39,229 nucleotides of DNA from positions 1-39,229 of the forward strand of contig CAMEZQ010000017.1 of assembly GCA_945947915.1 (NCBI GenBank), given 5' to 3'. This DNA comes from an uncultured Clostridia bacterium. Lineage in GTDB: Bacteria; Bacillota; Clostridia; Oscillospirales; Butyricicoccaceae. Numbering within the stretch: position 1 is the stretch's first letter; the number at the start of each line of letters is the position of its first letter. The position numbers were made by a program, and so were the translations under genes. The notes beneath the pieces are model-generated. The model was given only the letters and a program-made list of their open reading frames with translations, searched no databases and was not told the DNA's origin. Below, in pieces: positions 14,770 through 24,316 of this stretch.

Positions 14770-15348
14770 ATGTTTATCCAGAAATACCGCCGTCCGCTGG
14801 TCCTGGCCCTGGCCCTGCTCCTGCTTGCGGCCGGCCTCTGGCAGGGCGGCACCCGGCTGGCCGACGCCCGCGCCCGCCGGGCGGTGCAGACCGCGCTGGA
14901 CGGCGCGCTGGCCGGAGCCGACCCGTCGCTGGCCGACGTCCGTTTTTCCGTCCCCTATGAAAGCTGCCTCTTTACCGCCCGGGATATCCCCCAAAGCGCC
15001 ATGGACGACCAGGCCCGCGCCCTGGTGGCCGACCTGCTGGGCTCCATGACCTTCGTTTCTGCGCCCGGCGGCAGCATGAACGGGAACGTCGTCCTTACGC
15101 TGCCGGCCCAGAGCGGCACGCTGCGCATCGCCCTCAGCGACGCCGACACCTGCACCGCCGAGCTGACGTCGGCCGACGGCCGGACCCAGACGGCCGCCTA
15201 CGCCTTCAGCGCCCAGGCCCGGGACGCCCTGCTGGCCCGGGGCGGCCTGCCCACCATCGGGGAGATGAAGCAGGCCATCAATCGCGGGCTGCAGGAGCAG
15301 CTCAACGATCTGGGCGACAGCGCCCAGGCAGACAATACCCTCCGCTGA
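14770..15348 (+). CDS. Membrane-anchored or secreted protein, unknown
   Basis: 192 residues. A basic N-terminus (FIQKYRRP) precedes one hydrophobic segment at about residues 10-25, read as a signal anchor because no clear cleavage site follows. The outer part is Ala-rich with alternating beta-like stretches, two cysteines (SCLF and DTCTAE, residues 60 and 127) that could form a disulfide, and a C-terminal amphipathic helix with QEQLNDLGD. No named domain is recognised. It follows comM by 71 bases after AAAGGAG and ends at a strong terminator, so it may be the last gene of the comM transcript, but no functional tie is evident. Confidence 0.7.
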   Translation: MFIQKYRRPLVLALALLLLAAGLWQGGTRLADARARRAVQTALDGALAGADPSLADVRFSVPYESCLFTARDIPQSAMDDQARALVADLLGSMTFVSAPGGSMNGNVVLTLPAQSGTLRIALSDADTCTAELTSADGRTQTAAYAFSAQARDALLARGGLPTIGEMKQAINRGLQEQLNDLGDSAQADNTLR

Positions 15349-15383
15349 AACTGACGCCTCTCCGCCCGTCGGGCGGAAAGAAA

Positions 15384-15416
15384 AAGAGCCGCATCCCGGG
15401 ATGCGGCTCTTCTTTT
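15384..15416. terminator. Bidirectional intrinsic terminator
   Basis: AAGAGCCGCATCCC (15384-15397) directly abuts its complement GGGATGCGGCTCTT (15398-15411), followed by CTTTT. It separates the anchored protein gene from the converging Clp gene. Confidence 0.88.
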
Positions 15417-15433
15417 ATGCCCGTGCCGTGGGC

Positions 15434-17614
15434 TCACGCATGGGTGAGGGGACGGATCTCCACATGGCCGGCGGCGCAGGCGGCATGGAGCGCGGCGGGG
15501 CGGCCGGCCGTCAGACTGCACAGGGCGGCCGGCTCGGCCACCTGCTGCTGGATGCGCGTGCGCACCTGGCGGCCGTCGGACGTCTGCCGGGCCAGAAGCG
15601 CCGGCAGGGCGTCGTCCCAGGTCAGCTCCACCCCCTCGGCGCGCAGGCTGCGGGCCAGCTCCTCCAGGATCCGGGCGGCAATGCGGGCCCGGCAGCCCTC
15701 GTCGGGCGGCTCGAAGCGGATGACGCGGTCGATGCGGCTGAGCAGCTCGGGCGAAAAGACCTGGGCCAGCGCCCGGCGCAGGTCCTCTTCGGGCGAATCC
15801 TTGCCAAAGCCCACGGTGCGGCCGGCGGCGCCGCCGCCCACGTTGGAGGTCAGAATGATGATGGCGCTTTTGAAATCGGCCCGGCGGCCCTCGCTGTCGG
15901 TCAGCACGCCGTCCTCCAGCAGCTGGAGCAGAAGGCCCAGCACCTCGGGGTGGGCCTTTTCCACCTCGTCAAAGAGCAATATCGAAAAGGGGCGGCGGCG
16001 GACGGCCTCGGTCAGCAGCCCGCCGCTGCCGTAGCCGGCATAGCCCGGCGGCGCGCCGATCAGCCGGGCGATGGAGTGGGCCTCCCGGTATTCGCTCATA
16101 TCGAAGCGCACCAGTGCCCGGTCCTGGCCGAACAGGGCGGCGGCCAGCTGCCTGGCCAGCAGCGTCTTGCCGGTGCCGCTGGGCCCGCAGAAGAGCATGA
16201 CGCCCTGGGGCCGGCTCCGGCTGCCCGGAAAGGCCATGGCCGCCGCCGCGGCCGAAACGGCGGCTTCCACCGCCCGGTCCTGGCCGATGACCGACGCCCG
16301 CAGCTTTTCGGCCAGCGCGGCCGGCTGGATGGATGGGCCGTCCAGCAGGCTGCACAGGCCGCTCATCTGGGAAACCACCCGGCGCACATGGCCGTCCTCC
16401 ACCCGGCGCCGCCCCTCGGTCAGCGCCAGAGCCGAAGCCTCGTCCAGCACGTCGATGGCCTTGTCGGGGAAATACCGCTGGGGCAGAAAGCGGCGGCACA
16501 TGCGCTCGATCTCTCCCAGCAGCTCCTCGCCGGCCTCGACGCCGTAATGGCGGCGGCAGAGGGCCGCCGAAGCCCGCAGGATGGCCATGGTGGCCGTGCG
16601 GTCGGGCTCGCCCACGTCCACCGGCTGAAAGCGCCGCTCCAGGGCGGCGTCCTTTTCGATGTGCTTGCGGTATTCGGCCGGCGTGGTGGCGCCCACGATG
16701 CGCAGACTGCCCCGGGCCAGGGCCGGCTTGAGGATATTGCCGGCGTCGATGGCCCCCTCGGCGGCGCCGGCGCCGGCAATGGTGTGCAGCTCGTCGATAA
16801 AAAGAATGATGTCGCCGCAGGCGCAGGCCTCGTCGAGGATGCCCCGGATCTTGTCTTCAAACTCGCCCCGGTATTTCGTCCCCGAAACGACGGTGGCCAT
16901 ATCGATGGAATAGAGCCGCATCTCCCGCAGGGGCGGCGGCACCCGGCCGGCGGCGATGGCGGCCGCCAGCCCCTCGGCAATGGCCGTTTTGCCCACGCCG
17001 GCCTCGCCCAGCAGCACCGGGTTGGCCTTGCGCCGGCGGCAGAGGATGCGCAGCACCCGCTGCAGCTCCTGCTCGCGCCCCACCAGCGGATCGTATTCGC
17101 CCCGGGCGGCCCGTGCCGTCATATCGACGCCGTACTGCCCCAGCAGCTTGGGCTCGGCGGTGCGGGCGCGCCGGGGCCGGGTCTGGGGCGCCGGATGGGA
17201 CATCTCCGACAGCAGGGTCTCCGGCTCGACCCCCATCTGCCGCAAAAGGCGGTATCCGCCGCAGGCCGTCTGCCGCACGACGGCCGAGAGCAGATGGACC
17301 GTCTCGACGCAGCCCCGCGCCTGCCCCGAAGCCGCCAGACGGGCGGCAAGCTCCAGCACGTCGCCGGCCTCCCGGGAGATCTCGGCGGCAAAGCCGCCGC
17401 TTCCGCGGCCCAGGCTGTCCTCCAGGGCGGCCTGCACGGCGGTGTGGGTGACGCCCCGGCGCTCCAGCGCGTCGGAGGCCCGGTCGCCCGGCACGCCGCA
17501 CAGCCCCAGCAGGATATGTTCGGAGCCGAGGCAGCTGTGCCCCAGGCTGCGGGCCGCCGTGAAAGCCGCCACCAGCGCCCGGCGGGCGCCGTAGGAAAAA
17601 ACGCCGTCGGTCAT
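15434..17614 (-). CDS. Clp/Hsp100 AAA+ unfoldase with short middle region
   Basis: 726 residues from the ATG at 17614, which has GGAG upstream and overlaps the stop of a preceding small ORF; a longer open frame upstream runs through that ORF and its ribosome site. Order: double Clp_N repeat (about residues 1-145, starting FSYGARRAL); first AAA+ with Walker A GEAGVGKT (about 200) and Walker B ILFIDELH (about 268); second AAA+ with GPSGTGKT (about 476) and [11 protein letters not shown] (about 543); C-terminal Clp D2-small domain. The link between the two ATPases is short and lacks the long coiled coil of ClpB and any UVR-type middle domain, so it is closer to ClpA/ClpC-like forms. RTVGFGKD (about 600) could be a ClpP-docking loop. 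Very high GC and Arg/Ala-rich. Specific partner unknown; no clpP is nearby. Confidence 0.88.
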   Translation of the reverse strand: MTDGVFSYGARRALVAAFTAARSLGHSCLGSEHILLGLCGVPGDRASDALERRGVTHTAVQAALEDSLGRGSGGFAAEISREAGDVLELAARLAASGQARGCVETVHLLSAVVRQTACGGYRLLRQMGVEPETLLSEMSHPAPQTRPRRARTAEPKLLGQYGVDMTARAARGEYDPLVGREQELQRVLRILCRRRKANPVLLGEAGVGKTAIAEGLAAAIAAGRVPPPLREMRLYSIDMATVVSGTKYRGEFEDKIRGILDEACACGDIILFIDELHTIAGAGAAEGAIDAGNILKPALARGSLRIVGATTPAEYRKHIEKDAALERRFQPVDVGEPDRTATMAILRASAALCRRHYGVEAGEELLGEIERMCRRFLPQRYFPDKAIDVLDEASALALTEGRRRVEDGHVRRVVSQMSGLCSLLDGPSIQPAALAEKLRASVIGQDRAVEAAVSAAAAAMAFPGSRSRPQGVMLFCGPSGTGKTLLARQLAAALFGQDRALVRFDMSEYREAHSIARLIGAPPGYAGYGSGGLLTEAVRRRPFSILLFDEVEKAHPEVLGLLLQLLEDGVLTDSEGRRADFKSAIIILTSNVGGGAAGRTVGFGKDSPEEDLRRALAQVFSPELLSRIDRVIRFEPPDEGCRARIAARILEELARSLRAEGVELTWDDALPALLARQTSDGRQVRTRIQQQVAEPAALCSLTAGRPAALHAACAAGHVEIRPLTHA

Positions 17615-17748
17615 GGCTGCTTCTCCGGCGCCGGCTTCTGTCCGGCCCCGTTCCCGCCCGGCTCCGGCGGCCGCTTCGGGGCGGCGAAACGGTCGGTGTG
17701 GGCCTTCGTCATCTGGATATCGTTGCCGGGTGGTTTGAGTGATTGCAT
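17611..17748 (-). CDS. 45-residue ORF overlapping the Clp unfoldase start
   Basis: ATG at 17748 with GGGAGG seven bases upstream, 45 codons, with TGA overlapping the ATG of the Clp gene as ATGA, a typical translational coupling junction. The peptide is hydrophilic and Pro/Gly/Lys-rich (FAAPKRPPEPGG and [10 protein letters not shown]) with no membrane segment or motif, so it is probably disordered. It could be a small adaptor or simply a coupling leader for the unfoldase. I recognise no relative. The strong ribosome site and exact overlap are the main evidence. Confidence 0.6.
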   Translation of the reverse strand: MQSLKPPGNDIQMTKAHTDRFAAPKRPPEPGGNGAGQKPAPEKQP

Positions 17749-17816
17749 ACGGATTCCTCCCTTGCGTTTTGAAATTATTGTTTACAAAAAGCCGGCAAGA
17801 TATTTGCACAAGACGA

Positions 17817-17844
17817 TTGCAATTTTTATTTTTCATGTTAAAAT
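17817..17844 (+). promoter_or_regulatory. Promoter of the ferredoxin gene
   Basis: -35 TTGCAA (17817-17822), 16-nt spacer, -10 TAAAAT (17839-17844). A 36-base leader ends in AGGAGG. Confidence 0.65.
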
Positions 17845-17879
17845 AGGAGTGTAAATCTTAGATCAGGAGGTAGGTTCAA

Positions 17880-18050
17880 ATGGCATACAAGATCAACAAG
17901 GATGTTTGTGTCGGCTGCGGCGCCTGCGCTGCCCAGTGTCCTGTCAGCGCCATCGCCGAGGCGGATGGCAAGTATGAGATCGGCGAAGCCTGCGTTGGCT
18001 GCGGCGCTTGCGCTGCCCAGTGCCCCGTAGAGGCTATTTCCGAGGAATAA
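17880..18050 (+). CDS. 2[4Fe-4S] clostridial-type ferredoxin
   Basis: 56 residues. Two near-identical cluster-binding halves: CVGCGACAAQCP (residues 10-21) and a second CVGCGACAAQCP (residues 39-50), each supplying CxxCxxC...CP ligands. This is the classical low-potential electron carrier of anaerobes, a natural acceptor for the pyruvate:ferredoxin oxidoreductase encoded 5 kb away. AGGAGG lies upstream, with its own promoter. It is divergent from the Clp gene. The internal duplication shows clearly at DNA level too. Confidence 0.96.
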   Translation: MAYKINKDVCVGCGACAAQCPVSAIAEADGKYEIGEACVGCGACAAQCPVEAISEE

Positions 18051-18086
18051 TCGTCGGTTTGCCGGGCCCTAATCACTGAAACAGAC

Positions 18087-18126
18087 ATGGCGGTTTTACA
18101 TCAGGTAAAACCGCCATTTGTCGATT
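18087..18126 (+). terminator. Hairpin terminator after ferredoxin
   Basis: ATGGCGGTTTTAC (18087-18099), 5-nt loop, GTAAAACCGCCAT (18105-18117), then TTGTCGATTTT. The stem is strong but the T-tract interrupted, so termination may be incomplete. Confidence 0.65.
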
Positions 18127-18221
18127 TTGGACAGTTTTCGGCCGCGCACCGCACGGAGATCCCGGTGTTTCTCCGGTCCCGCATCCCACAATCATTCTGA
18201 AACAAAAGGCGGTCAATCACA

Positions 18222-19163
<942 letters not shown>

Positions 19164-19165
19164 CC

Positions 19166-20266
19166 ATGCTGCTTTACCTCGTCTTTCTCTGCATCATCGC
19201 CGCGCTGGTGCAGGAATATACCCTGCGGCACGCCCTCGACAAGGTGACCTACGACACCTTCCCCTCCAAAACGTCGGTGGACCCCGACGAGGTCTTTGAG
19301 GTCGTCACCCGCATCGGCAATCCCAAGCGGCTGCCGGTGTCCTTCCTCAAATTCCAGGAGTCCCTGCCGCTGGAGCTGGTGCCCGAGGGCGACGTGAAGC
19401 TGCGCCGGGACAACGAGCTCAACCGTCTGACCACCACCACCTTCCTCAAGCCGCGCCAGCAGCTGGAGCGCCGCTTCCCGGCCCATCTGACCCACCGGGG
19501 CCGCTATTTTCTGCGGGGCGCCACCCTCATGGGCGGCGATTTCCTGGGCCTGCGGCAGTCGGTGGAGTATTTCCCGGTCAACAAAGAGATCGTCGTGCTG
19601 CCCCGGGCGCTGCCCGAAGCCAGCTTCGGCGATACGCTGGGCGATTTTTTAGGCAATATGTCGGTCAACCGCTTCATCATGGAGGACCCCGTGCTGACCC
19701 TCGGCTTCCGGGAATACACCGGCCGGGAGCCCCAGCGGGCCATCTCCTGGACCCAGAGCGCCCGCATGGGCCGCACCATGGTCAAAAACTACGACCACAC
19801 CCTCGACCTGTCGGTGACCGTCATCCTCAACGTGGAATGCCCACAGGACCTGCCCGACCGGGGCGGCCGTATTGAAGACTGCTTTTCGGCCACCCGCACC
19901 GTCTGCGAAAAGCTGGAGGGCAAAAAGATCAAATACGGCATTCTGACCAACGCCACCTCGGCCGGCGCCATCGGCCTGTGGAGCCAGATCGCCGACGGAC
20001 TGGGCAAAAATCATCTGATGACCATTCTGGAGGGGCTGGGCCGGGCCACCCACGGCTCGACGGCCTCCTTTGAATCCATCGTCAACCGCGCCGTCCGCCG
20101 GGATGAGGCCGGCCGCTATTACATCCTCATCACGCCGGCCATGACGCCCGGGATGCAGGCCGGCCTGCGCCGCCTGCAGGCCCTCAAGGGCGGGCGCGTC
20201 TTCACCATCGACACCGGCAGCCTGGCCGCGCTGCGGGACGAGGACAACGGCGCAAAGGAGGCCTGA
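19166..20266 (+). CDS. DUF58 domain protein (MoxR partner)
   Basis: 366 residues. A hydrophobic N-terminal segment (about residues 1-18) is followed by a domain with beta-like repeats and then the DUF58 signature: REYTGREPQRAISWTQSARMG (about residues 178-198), where the Asp/Arg/Trp pattern marks the VWA-like fold. Starts two bases after moxR and ends two bases before the next gene, so it is tightly co-translated. Expected to be membrane-associated and to require the MoxR ATPase for assembly or metal loading. The usual partner order moxR-DUF58-transglutaminase supports the call. Confidence 0.88.
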   Translation: MLLYLVFLCIIAALVQEYTLRHALDKVTYDTFPSKTSVDPDEVFEVVTRIGNPKRLPVSFLKFQESLPLELVPEGDVKLRRDNELNRLTTTTFLKPRQQLERRFPAHLTHRGRYFLRGATLMGGDFLGLRQSVEYFPVNKEIVVLPRALPEASFGDTLGDFLGNMSVNRFIMEDPVLTLGFREYTGREPQRAISWTQSARMGRTMVKNYDHTLDLSVTVILNVECPQDLPDRGGRIEDCFSATRTVCEKLEGKKIKYGILTNATSAGAIGLWSQIADGLGKNHLMTILEGLGRATHGSTASFESIVNRAVRRDEAGRYYILITPAMTPGMQAGLRRLQALKGGRVFTIDTGSLAALRDEDNGAKEA

Positions 20267-20268
20267 AC

Positions 20269-21504
20269 GTGGAACTGACCGTATTTCTCAAAATGCTCAA
20301 CGACGCCGCCGTCTTTCTGACCATCGCCGGCTTTGCCGTCCACCTGGCCACGCCGGTATCGGCCCTCACCATGGCCATTCTGTTCCCGGCGCTGGCCGCC
20401 GGCTGCGCTTATTTGCTGGATCAGAAGGGCCGCAGCCGCTATCCCGCCCTGGCTCTGGCCCTGCCGGCCCTGCTCTTTGCCCGAACGGCCGGCGACTGGG
20501 TGCTGCTTGCCATCCTGCTGGGATACCTGTTCCACATCGTCCGGCGGCAGATCTTCCTCAACGACAGCGGCGATTTCAAAGACGCCTTTTCCAAGGCCCT
20601 GTTCCTCAGCCTGCTGCCCTGCCTGTTCTCGGTGCTGACCTTCGATTTTGACATCCTCAACGGCCTGCTGCTGCCCTGCGTGCTCATCACGGCCGTCAGC
20701 GGCGTGGTTTTGCTGCGCATCCTGCGCCATTCCCGGGAAGTCATCGAATCGGGCGCCTTCAAGCTGTCCAACTGCCTTTCGGTGGCGCTGGTCTGCCTGC
20801 TGACCCTCGTCCTCAGCTCCGACGTCTTCGTAAACGCCGTGGCCGGCGCGCTGGGCTGGGTCTACAATACCCTCGTCGTCGATATCCTCACCGGCTGCAT
20901 TTATGTGGTGGTGCGCTTCCTGTCGCTCTTCAGCAAGCTCTTTGCCATGATCTTCAATAAAGAGGTCGTCATCAAAGAGGAAGGCGAAAAGGGCACGGTG
21001 GGCGGTTTTGAGGAGATTATCTACGAAGAGGCGGGCGGCCGTCTGCCGCCCTACGTCACCTGGATCTGCTGCGCCCTGCTGGCCGCCGGCTTCCTCTTCC
21101 TGCTCTGGAAGGGACTGCGGGCGCTGTCGGGCCGCAACCGGCGTTTTGAGCACACCAGCCCCTTCGCCCTCAGCCGGGAGACCATCGACGTGCCCCGCGA
21201 GCCGCCCCGCAATCCCTTTGCCCGCCGCAGCGAGCGGGAGAGCATCCGGCATCAATACCGCAAATTCCTGCGGGAATGTTTAGACCGCGGCTTTATGATC
21301 ACGCCGGATTTCGATTCCCAGCAGATCAGCGCCGGCGCCGCCGATTATTTCCCCCAGGCGCCGCTGGAGGCCTTCCGCCAGCTTTACATCCGCGCCCGGT
21401 ACACCGACCGGGAGATCTCCAAAGAAGACGCCCGCCGGGCCAGAAGCCTCTTTGGCGAGATCAAAAAAGCCCCCGAGATCAAAACTTCCAAAACAGATGT
21501 CTGA
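20269..21504 (+). CDS. Multi-helix membrane protein with C-terminal DUF4129-like region
   Basis: 411 residues, GTG start at 20269 with AAAGGAGG lying in the end of the upstream gene. Five to seven hydrophobic segments lie in residues 15-235, a further one at about 263-280, then a cytoplasmic C-terminal segment with QYRKFLRECLDRGF, TPDFDSQQISAGA and LYIRARYTDREISKEDARRA, the helical pattern of DUF4129 found at the end of transglutaminase-like proteins. The transglutaminase core normally present in this operon position is absent, so this is either a shortened variant or a lineage-specific form. It works presumably with the MoxR and DUF58 proteins at the membrane. Confidence 0.75.
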   Translation: MELTVFLKMLNDAAVFLTIAGFAVHLATPVSALTMAILFPALAAGCAYLLDQKGRSRYPALALALPALLFARTAGDWVLLAILLGYLFHIVRRQIFLNDSGDFKDAFSKALFLSLLPCLFSVLTFDFDILNGLLLPCVLITAVSGVVLLRILRHSREVIESGAFKLSNCLSVALVCLLTLVLSSDVFVNAVAGALGWVYNTLVVDILTGCIYVVVRFLSLFSKLFAMIFNKEVVIKEEGEKGTVGGFEEIIYEEAGGRLPPYVTWICCALLAAGFLFLLWKGLRALSGRNRRFEHTSPFALSRETIDVPREPPRNPFARRSERESIRHQYRKFLRECLDRGFMITPDFDSQQISAGAADYFPQAPLEAFRQLYIRARYTDREISKEDARRARSLFGEIKKAPEIKTSKTDV

Positions 21505-21580
21505 CCGGCGTCCGGCCGCCTTCCGCGCCGTGACACCGGAAAACGCACGATAGAGAAAAAAAACAAAGGAGTGTTTCACC

Positions 21581-22768
21581 ATGCACAAATACCTGGAAGA
21601 AGCTCAGGCCATGCTGCCCCATCTGCAGGAGATGCAGCAGCAGATCCACCACTTCGGCGGCGTCGGCTACGACCTGCGCCCCAGCGCCGATCTGATCCTC
21701 AAGGAGCTGGCCGACCTGGGCATCGAAGCCCGTGAGATCATCGACTGCGGCATCGTCGCCACCATCGGCAAAAAAGACGGCCCCACCGTGCTGCTGCGCG
21801 CCGACTACGACGCCCTGCCCCAGGAGGAGATCACCGGCCTGCCCTACGCCGCCACCAATGGCAGCTGCCATTCCTGCGGCCATGACCACCACGCCGCCAT
21901 GCTGCTGGGCACGGCCCGCCTGCTCAAGGCCCACGAGGACGAGCTGGAAGGCCATGTCAAGCTGATGTTCCAGCCCGACGAGGAAGCCACCACCGGCTGC
22001 AAGCGCATGATCGCCGCCGGCGTTCTGGACGATCCCAAGGTCGACGCCTCCTTCGCCATCCACATCGAGGCCGGCAGCGACCGCGACAACGTAGGCAAGG
22101 TCATCTGGGCCCAGGGCCCCACCTATTCGGCGGCCGACCGCTTTGAGATCCGCGTCCGCGGCAACGGCGGCCACGGCTCTCAGCCCCACAAGACCATCGA
22201 CCCCATCACGGCCCTGTGCAATGCCATCACCACGGCCCAGCACATCATCTCCATGGAAGTGCCGGCCGCCGAGCGCGCCGTCATCACCATCGGCCAGATC
22301 CAGGGCGGCACGACGGTCAATATCATCCCCAACGAAGCCATGGCCGGCGGCACCATCCGCACCTATTCCAACGAAATGCGCGCCTTCTGCCGCGACCGCC
22401 TCATCGAGATCTGCCAGCTGACCTGCAAGGCCCTGCGCTGCGAGTGTGAGGTCTGGATCTCCCCCGACGGCGTGCCTCCCGTGGTCAACGACATCGACCT
22501 GGCCATCGAGATCCATCCCTGGATCGAGGAGATCTGCGGCGACAATCTCTACACCGCCGCCGAGCCCCTGTCCTTCGGTTCGGAGGACTATGCCTGGATC
22601 TCCGAGCGGGTGCCTTCGGTCATCATGACCCTCGGCGCCGGCCGCCCCGAGGAAGGCTATATCCACGGCGCCCACAACCCGGCGATCCACTTCGACGCCG
22701 GCTGCATGCCCTACGGCGTCGCCACCTTCACCAATCTCTGCGTACAGTATCTCAAAGCACATAAATAA
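21581..22768 (+). CDS. M20 family amidohydrolase (HipO/AbgB-like)
   Basis: 395 residues. Zinc-dependent amidohydrolase cleaving N-acyl amino acids or related amides in the cytoplasm. Motifs: LLRADYDALPQEE (about 70), HSCGHDHH (about 98, equal to the usual HACGHDGH), FQPDEEATTG (about 130), AIHIEAG (about 165) and NGGHGSQPH in the dimerisation domain. HFDAGCMPYG near the end supplies the last metal-site residue. ATG at 21581 after AAAGGAG. It is followed by a terminator, so it is a single-gene unit or ends the preceding transcript. Substrate not predictable. Confidence 0.9.
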   Translation: MHKYLEEAQAMLPHLQEMQQQIHHFGGVGYDLRPSADLILKELADLGIEAREIIDCGIVATIGKKDGPTVLLRADYDALPQEEITGLPYAATNGSCHSCGHDHHAAMLLGTARLLKAHEDELEGHVKLMFQPDEEATTGCKRMIAAGVLDDPKVDASFAIHIEAGSDRDNVGKVIWAQGPTYSAADRFEIRVRGNGGHGSQPHKTIDPITALCNAITTAQHIISMEVPAAERAVITIGQIQGGTTVNIIPNEAMAGGTIRTYSNEMRAFCRDRLIEICQLTCKALRCECEVWISPDGVPPVVNDIDLAIEIHPWIEEICGDNLYTAAEPLSFGSEDYAWISERVPSVIMTLGAGRPEEGYIHGAHNPAIHFDAGCMPYGVATFTNLCVQYLKAHK

Positions 22769-22795
22769 GCCCGCCGCGCAATAAGATGGGAACAC

Positions 22796-22829
22796 GGGGA
22801 AAAAGTCCGGGCGACCGGGCTTTTTCCCC
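22796..22829 (+). terminator. Terminator of the M20 amidohydrolase gene
   Basis: GGGGAAAAAGTCCGG (22796-22810) pairs with CCGGGCTTTTTCCCC (22815-22829) with one G-U pair. The T5 lies in the descending arm rather than after it. Confidence 0.7.
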
Positions 22830-22884
22830 AGCTTATCCGAAATATCCTGTTTTCCATCCCGTCCCCGCTGCCAAAGGAGGTCCC

Positions 22885-23424
22885 ATGACAGCTCTGTCCC
22901 TGCTGGAACTGCCCATCCTCGACTGGTTCCAGACCCTGCAAAATCCCCTTTGCGACGCCGTCGCCCGTTTTCTCAACGTCATCGCCGCCAACGGCGAGGT
23001 CTTTATCCTGCTGACGCTGCTTCTGCTGCTTTACAAGCCGACCCGTCCGGTCGGCCTGGTCTGCGCCACCGCGCTGCTTCTGGAGCTGCTGGTGGTCAAC
23101 ATCACCATCAAGCCGCTGGTGGCCCGTGTGCGCCCCTACGACCTCAATCCGGCCGTGCGTCTGATCGTCGGCGCCCCCCACGACTATTCTTTTCCCTCGG
23201 GCCACACCGGCGTTGCCTTTGCCTTCGCCGCCGCCGTCAGTCCGCTGGGCAAAAAAGCCCACACCCTGGCCCTGGCCTTTGCCTGCCTGATGGGCGTTTC
23301 CCGTCTGTATCTTTACGTCCACTATCCCACCGACGTTCTGGGCGGCGCCCTCTGCGGCACCCTGTGCGGCCTGACCGCCCTTTTTCTCTGGAAAAAACGA
23401 CTCGACCGTGATATCATAAAATAA
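22885..23424 (+). CDS. PAP2-family lipid phosphatase
   Basis: 179 residues from the ATG at 22885, which has AAAGGAGG upstream; a longer in-frame start lies inside the preceding terminator and is rejected. About five or six membrane segments. Phosphatase motifs: KPLVARVRP (about residue 75), PSGHTG (about 102) and SRLYLYVHYPTD (about 138). Enzymes of this family dephosphorylate phosphatidylglycerol-phosphate, phosphatidate or undecaprenyl pyrophosphate at the outer membrane face. UppP, an unrelated undecaprenyl-pyrophosphate phosphatase, follows directly, so a role in lipid-carrier recycling is plausible. Confidence 0.9.
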   Translation: MTALSLLELPILDWFQTLQNPLCDAVARFLNVIAANGEVFILLTLLLLLYKPTRPVGLVCATALLLELLVVNITIKPLVARVRPYDLNPAVRLIVGAPHDYSFPSGHTGVAFAFAAAVSPLGKKAHTLALAFACLMGVSRLYLYVHYPTDVLGGALCGTLCGLTALFLWKKRLDRDIIK

Positions 23425-23499
23425 GTGCGCCTGCCGCCCGGCGGCAGAGCGCGTCCTTTCCAAACCCGATTTGATCTATCCCAATCTGAGGTGACTGCC

Positions 23500-24306
23500 A
23501 TGACTCTTTTACAAGGCATCCTGCTGGGCATCGTCCAGGGGCTGACCGAATTTCTGCCCGTTTCCTCTTCGGGCCATCTGACCCTCTTTTCCGCCATTCT
23601 GGATGTTCCTTCGGATATCCTGTTTACCGTCGTCGTCCATCTGGGCACCCTGCTGGCCGTCTGCATCGCCTTCCGCAAGGACATCGTCCTGCTGCTCAAG
23701 GGGCTGACCGGCCTGGTGCTGGACGGCTTCCACACCCGGGGCGTCTCCAGCCGCCGGCTGGTGGTCCTGCTGGTCATCGCCACGCTGCCCCTGGTGATCG
23801 GCGCTCTGCTGGACGATACGGTGGAGGCCATGTTCAGCAGCACGCTGTTCGTCGGCTGCGCCCTGCTGGTGACTGCCTGCGTGCTCTTTCTGGCCGACCG
23901 CCACGGCGGCGGCACCAAAACGGCGCGGGACGCCCGGCCCCTCGATGCCGCCATCGTCGGCCTGGCTCAGCTCTGCGCCCTCTTCCCGGGCATCTCCCGC
24001 TCGGGCAGCACCATGTGTGCCGGCCTGCTGACCGGCTTCGACCGCGACTTCGCCGTCCGCTTCGCCTTCCTGCTGTCCATCCCAGCCGTGGCCGGCTCTT
24101 TCGTCTTCAAGCTGCCCGATCTGCTGGAGGCCGGCCTGCAGGCCGCGTCGCCCCTGCCCTACATCGCCGGCTTTGCCGCCTCTGTGCTCAGCGGCTACCT
24201 GGCCATCCGCCTGGTGCGCCTGCTGATGCAGCGCAACAGCTTCCGGTATTTTTCGTACTACTGCGCCGCTGTCGGCGCCGTCACCATCGTCCTCAGCCTG
24301 ATTTAG
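23500..24306 (+). CDS. uppP: Undecaprenyl-diphosphatase
   Basis: 268 residues from the ATG at 23500, with GAGGTG upstream; a start 25 codons earlier lacks a ribosome site. UppP (BacA) removes a phosphate from undecaprenyl pyrophosphate after cell-wall subunit delivery and gives tolerance to bacitracin. Signature motifs: QGLTEFLPVSSSGHL near the N-terminus and GISRSGSTM at about residue 165. Eight or so membrane segments, normal length. Eleven bases before ftsK, so co-transcribed with it. Confidence 0.96.
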   Translation: MTLLQGILLGIVQGLTEFLPVSSSGHLTLFSAILDVPSDILFTVVVHLGTLLAVCIAFRKDIVLLLKGLTGLVLDGFHTRGVSSRRLVVLLVIATLPLVIGALLDDTVEAMFSSTLFVGCALLVTACVLFLADRHGGGTKTARDARPLDAAIVGLAQLCALFPGISRSGSTMCAGLLTGFDRDFAVRFAFLLSIPAVAGSFVFKLPDLLEAGLQAASPLPYIAGFAASVLSGYLAIRLVRLLMQRNSFRYFSYYCAAVGAVTIVLSLI

Positions 24307-24316
24307 GAGGAAAACC

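Noticed and set aside
15401..17854. 817-codon plus-strand open frame opposite the Clp gene
   Set aside because: The minus strand shows both AAA+ domains; the plus frame is low-complexity shadow sequence.
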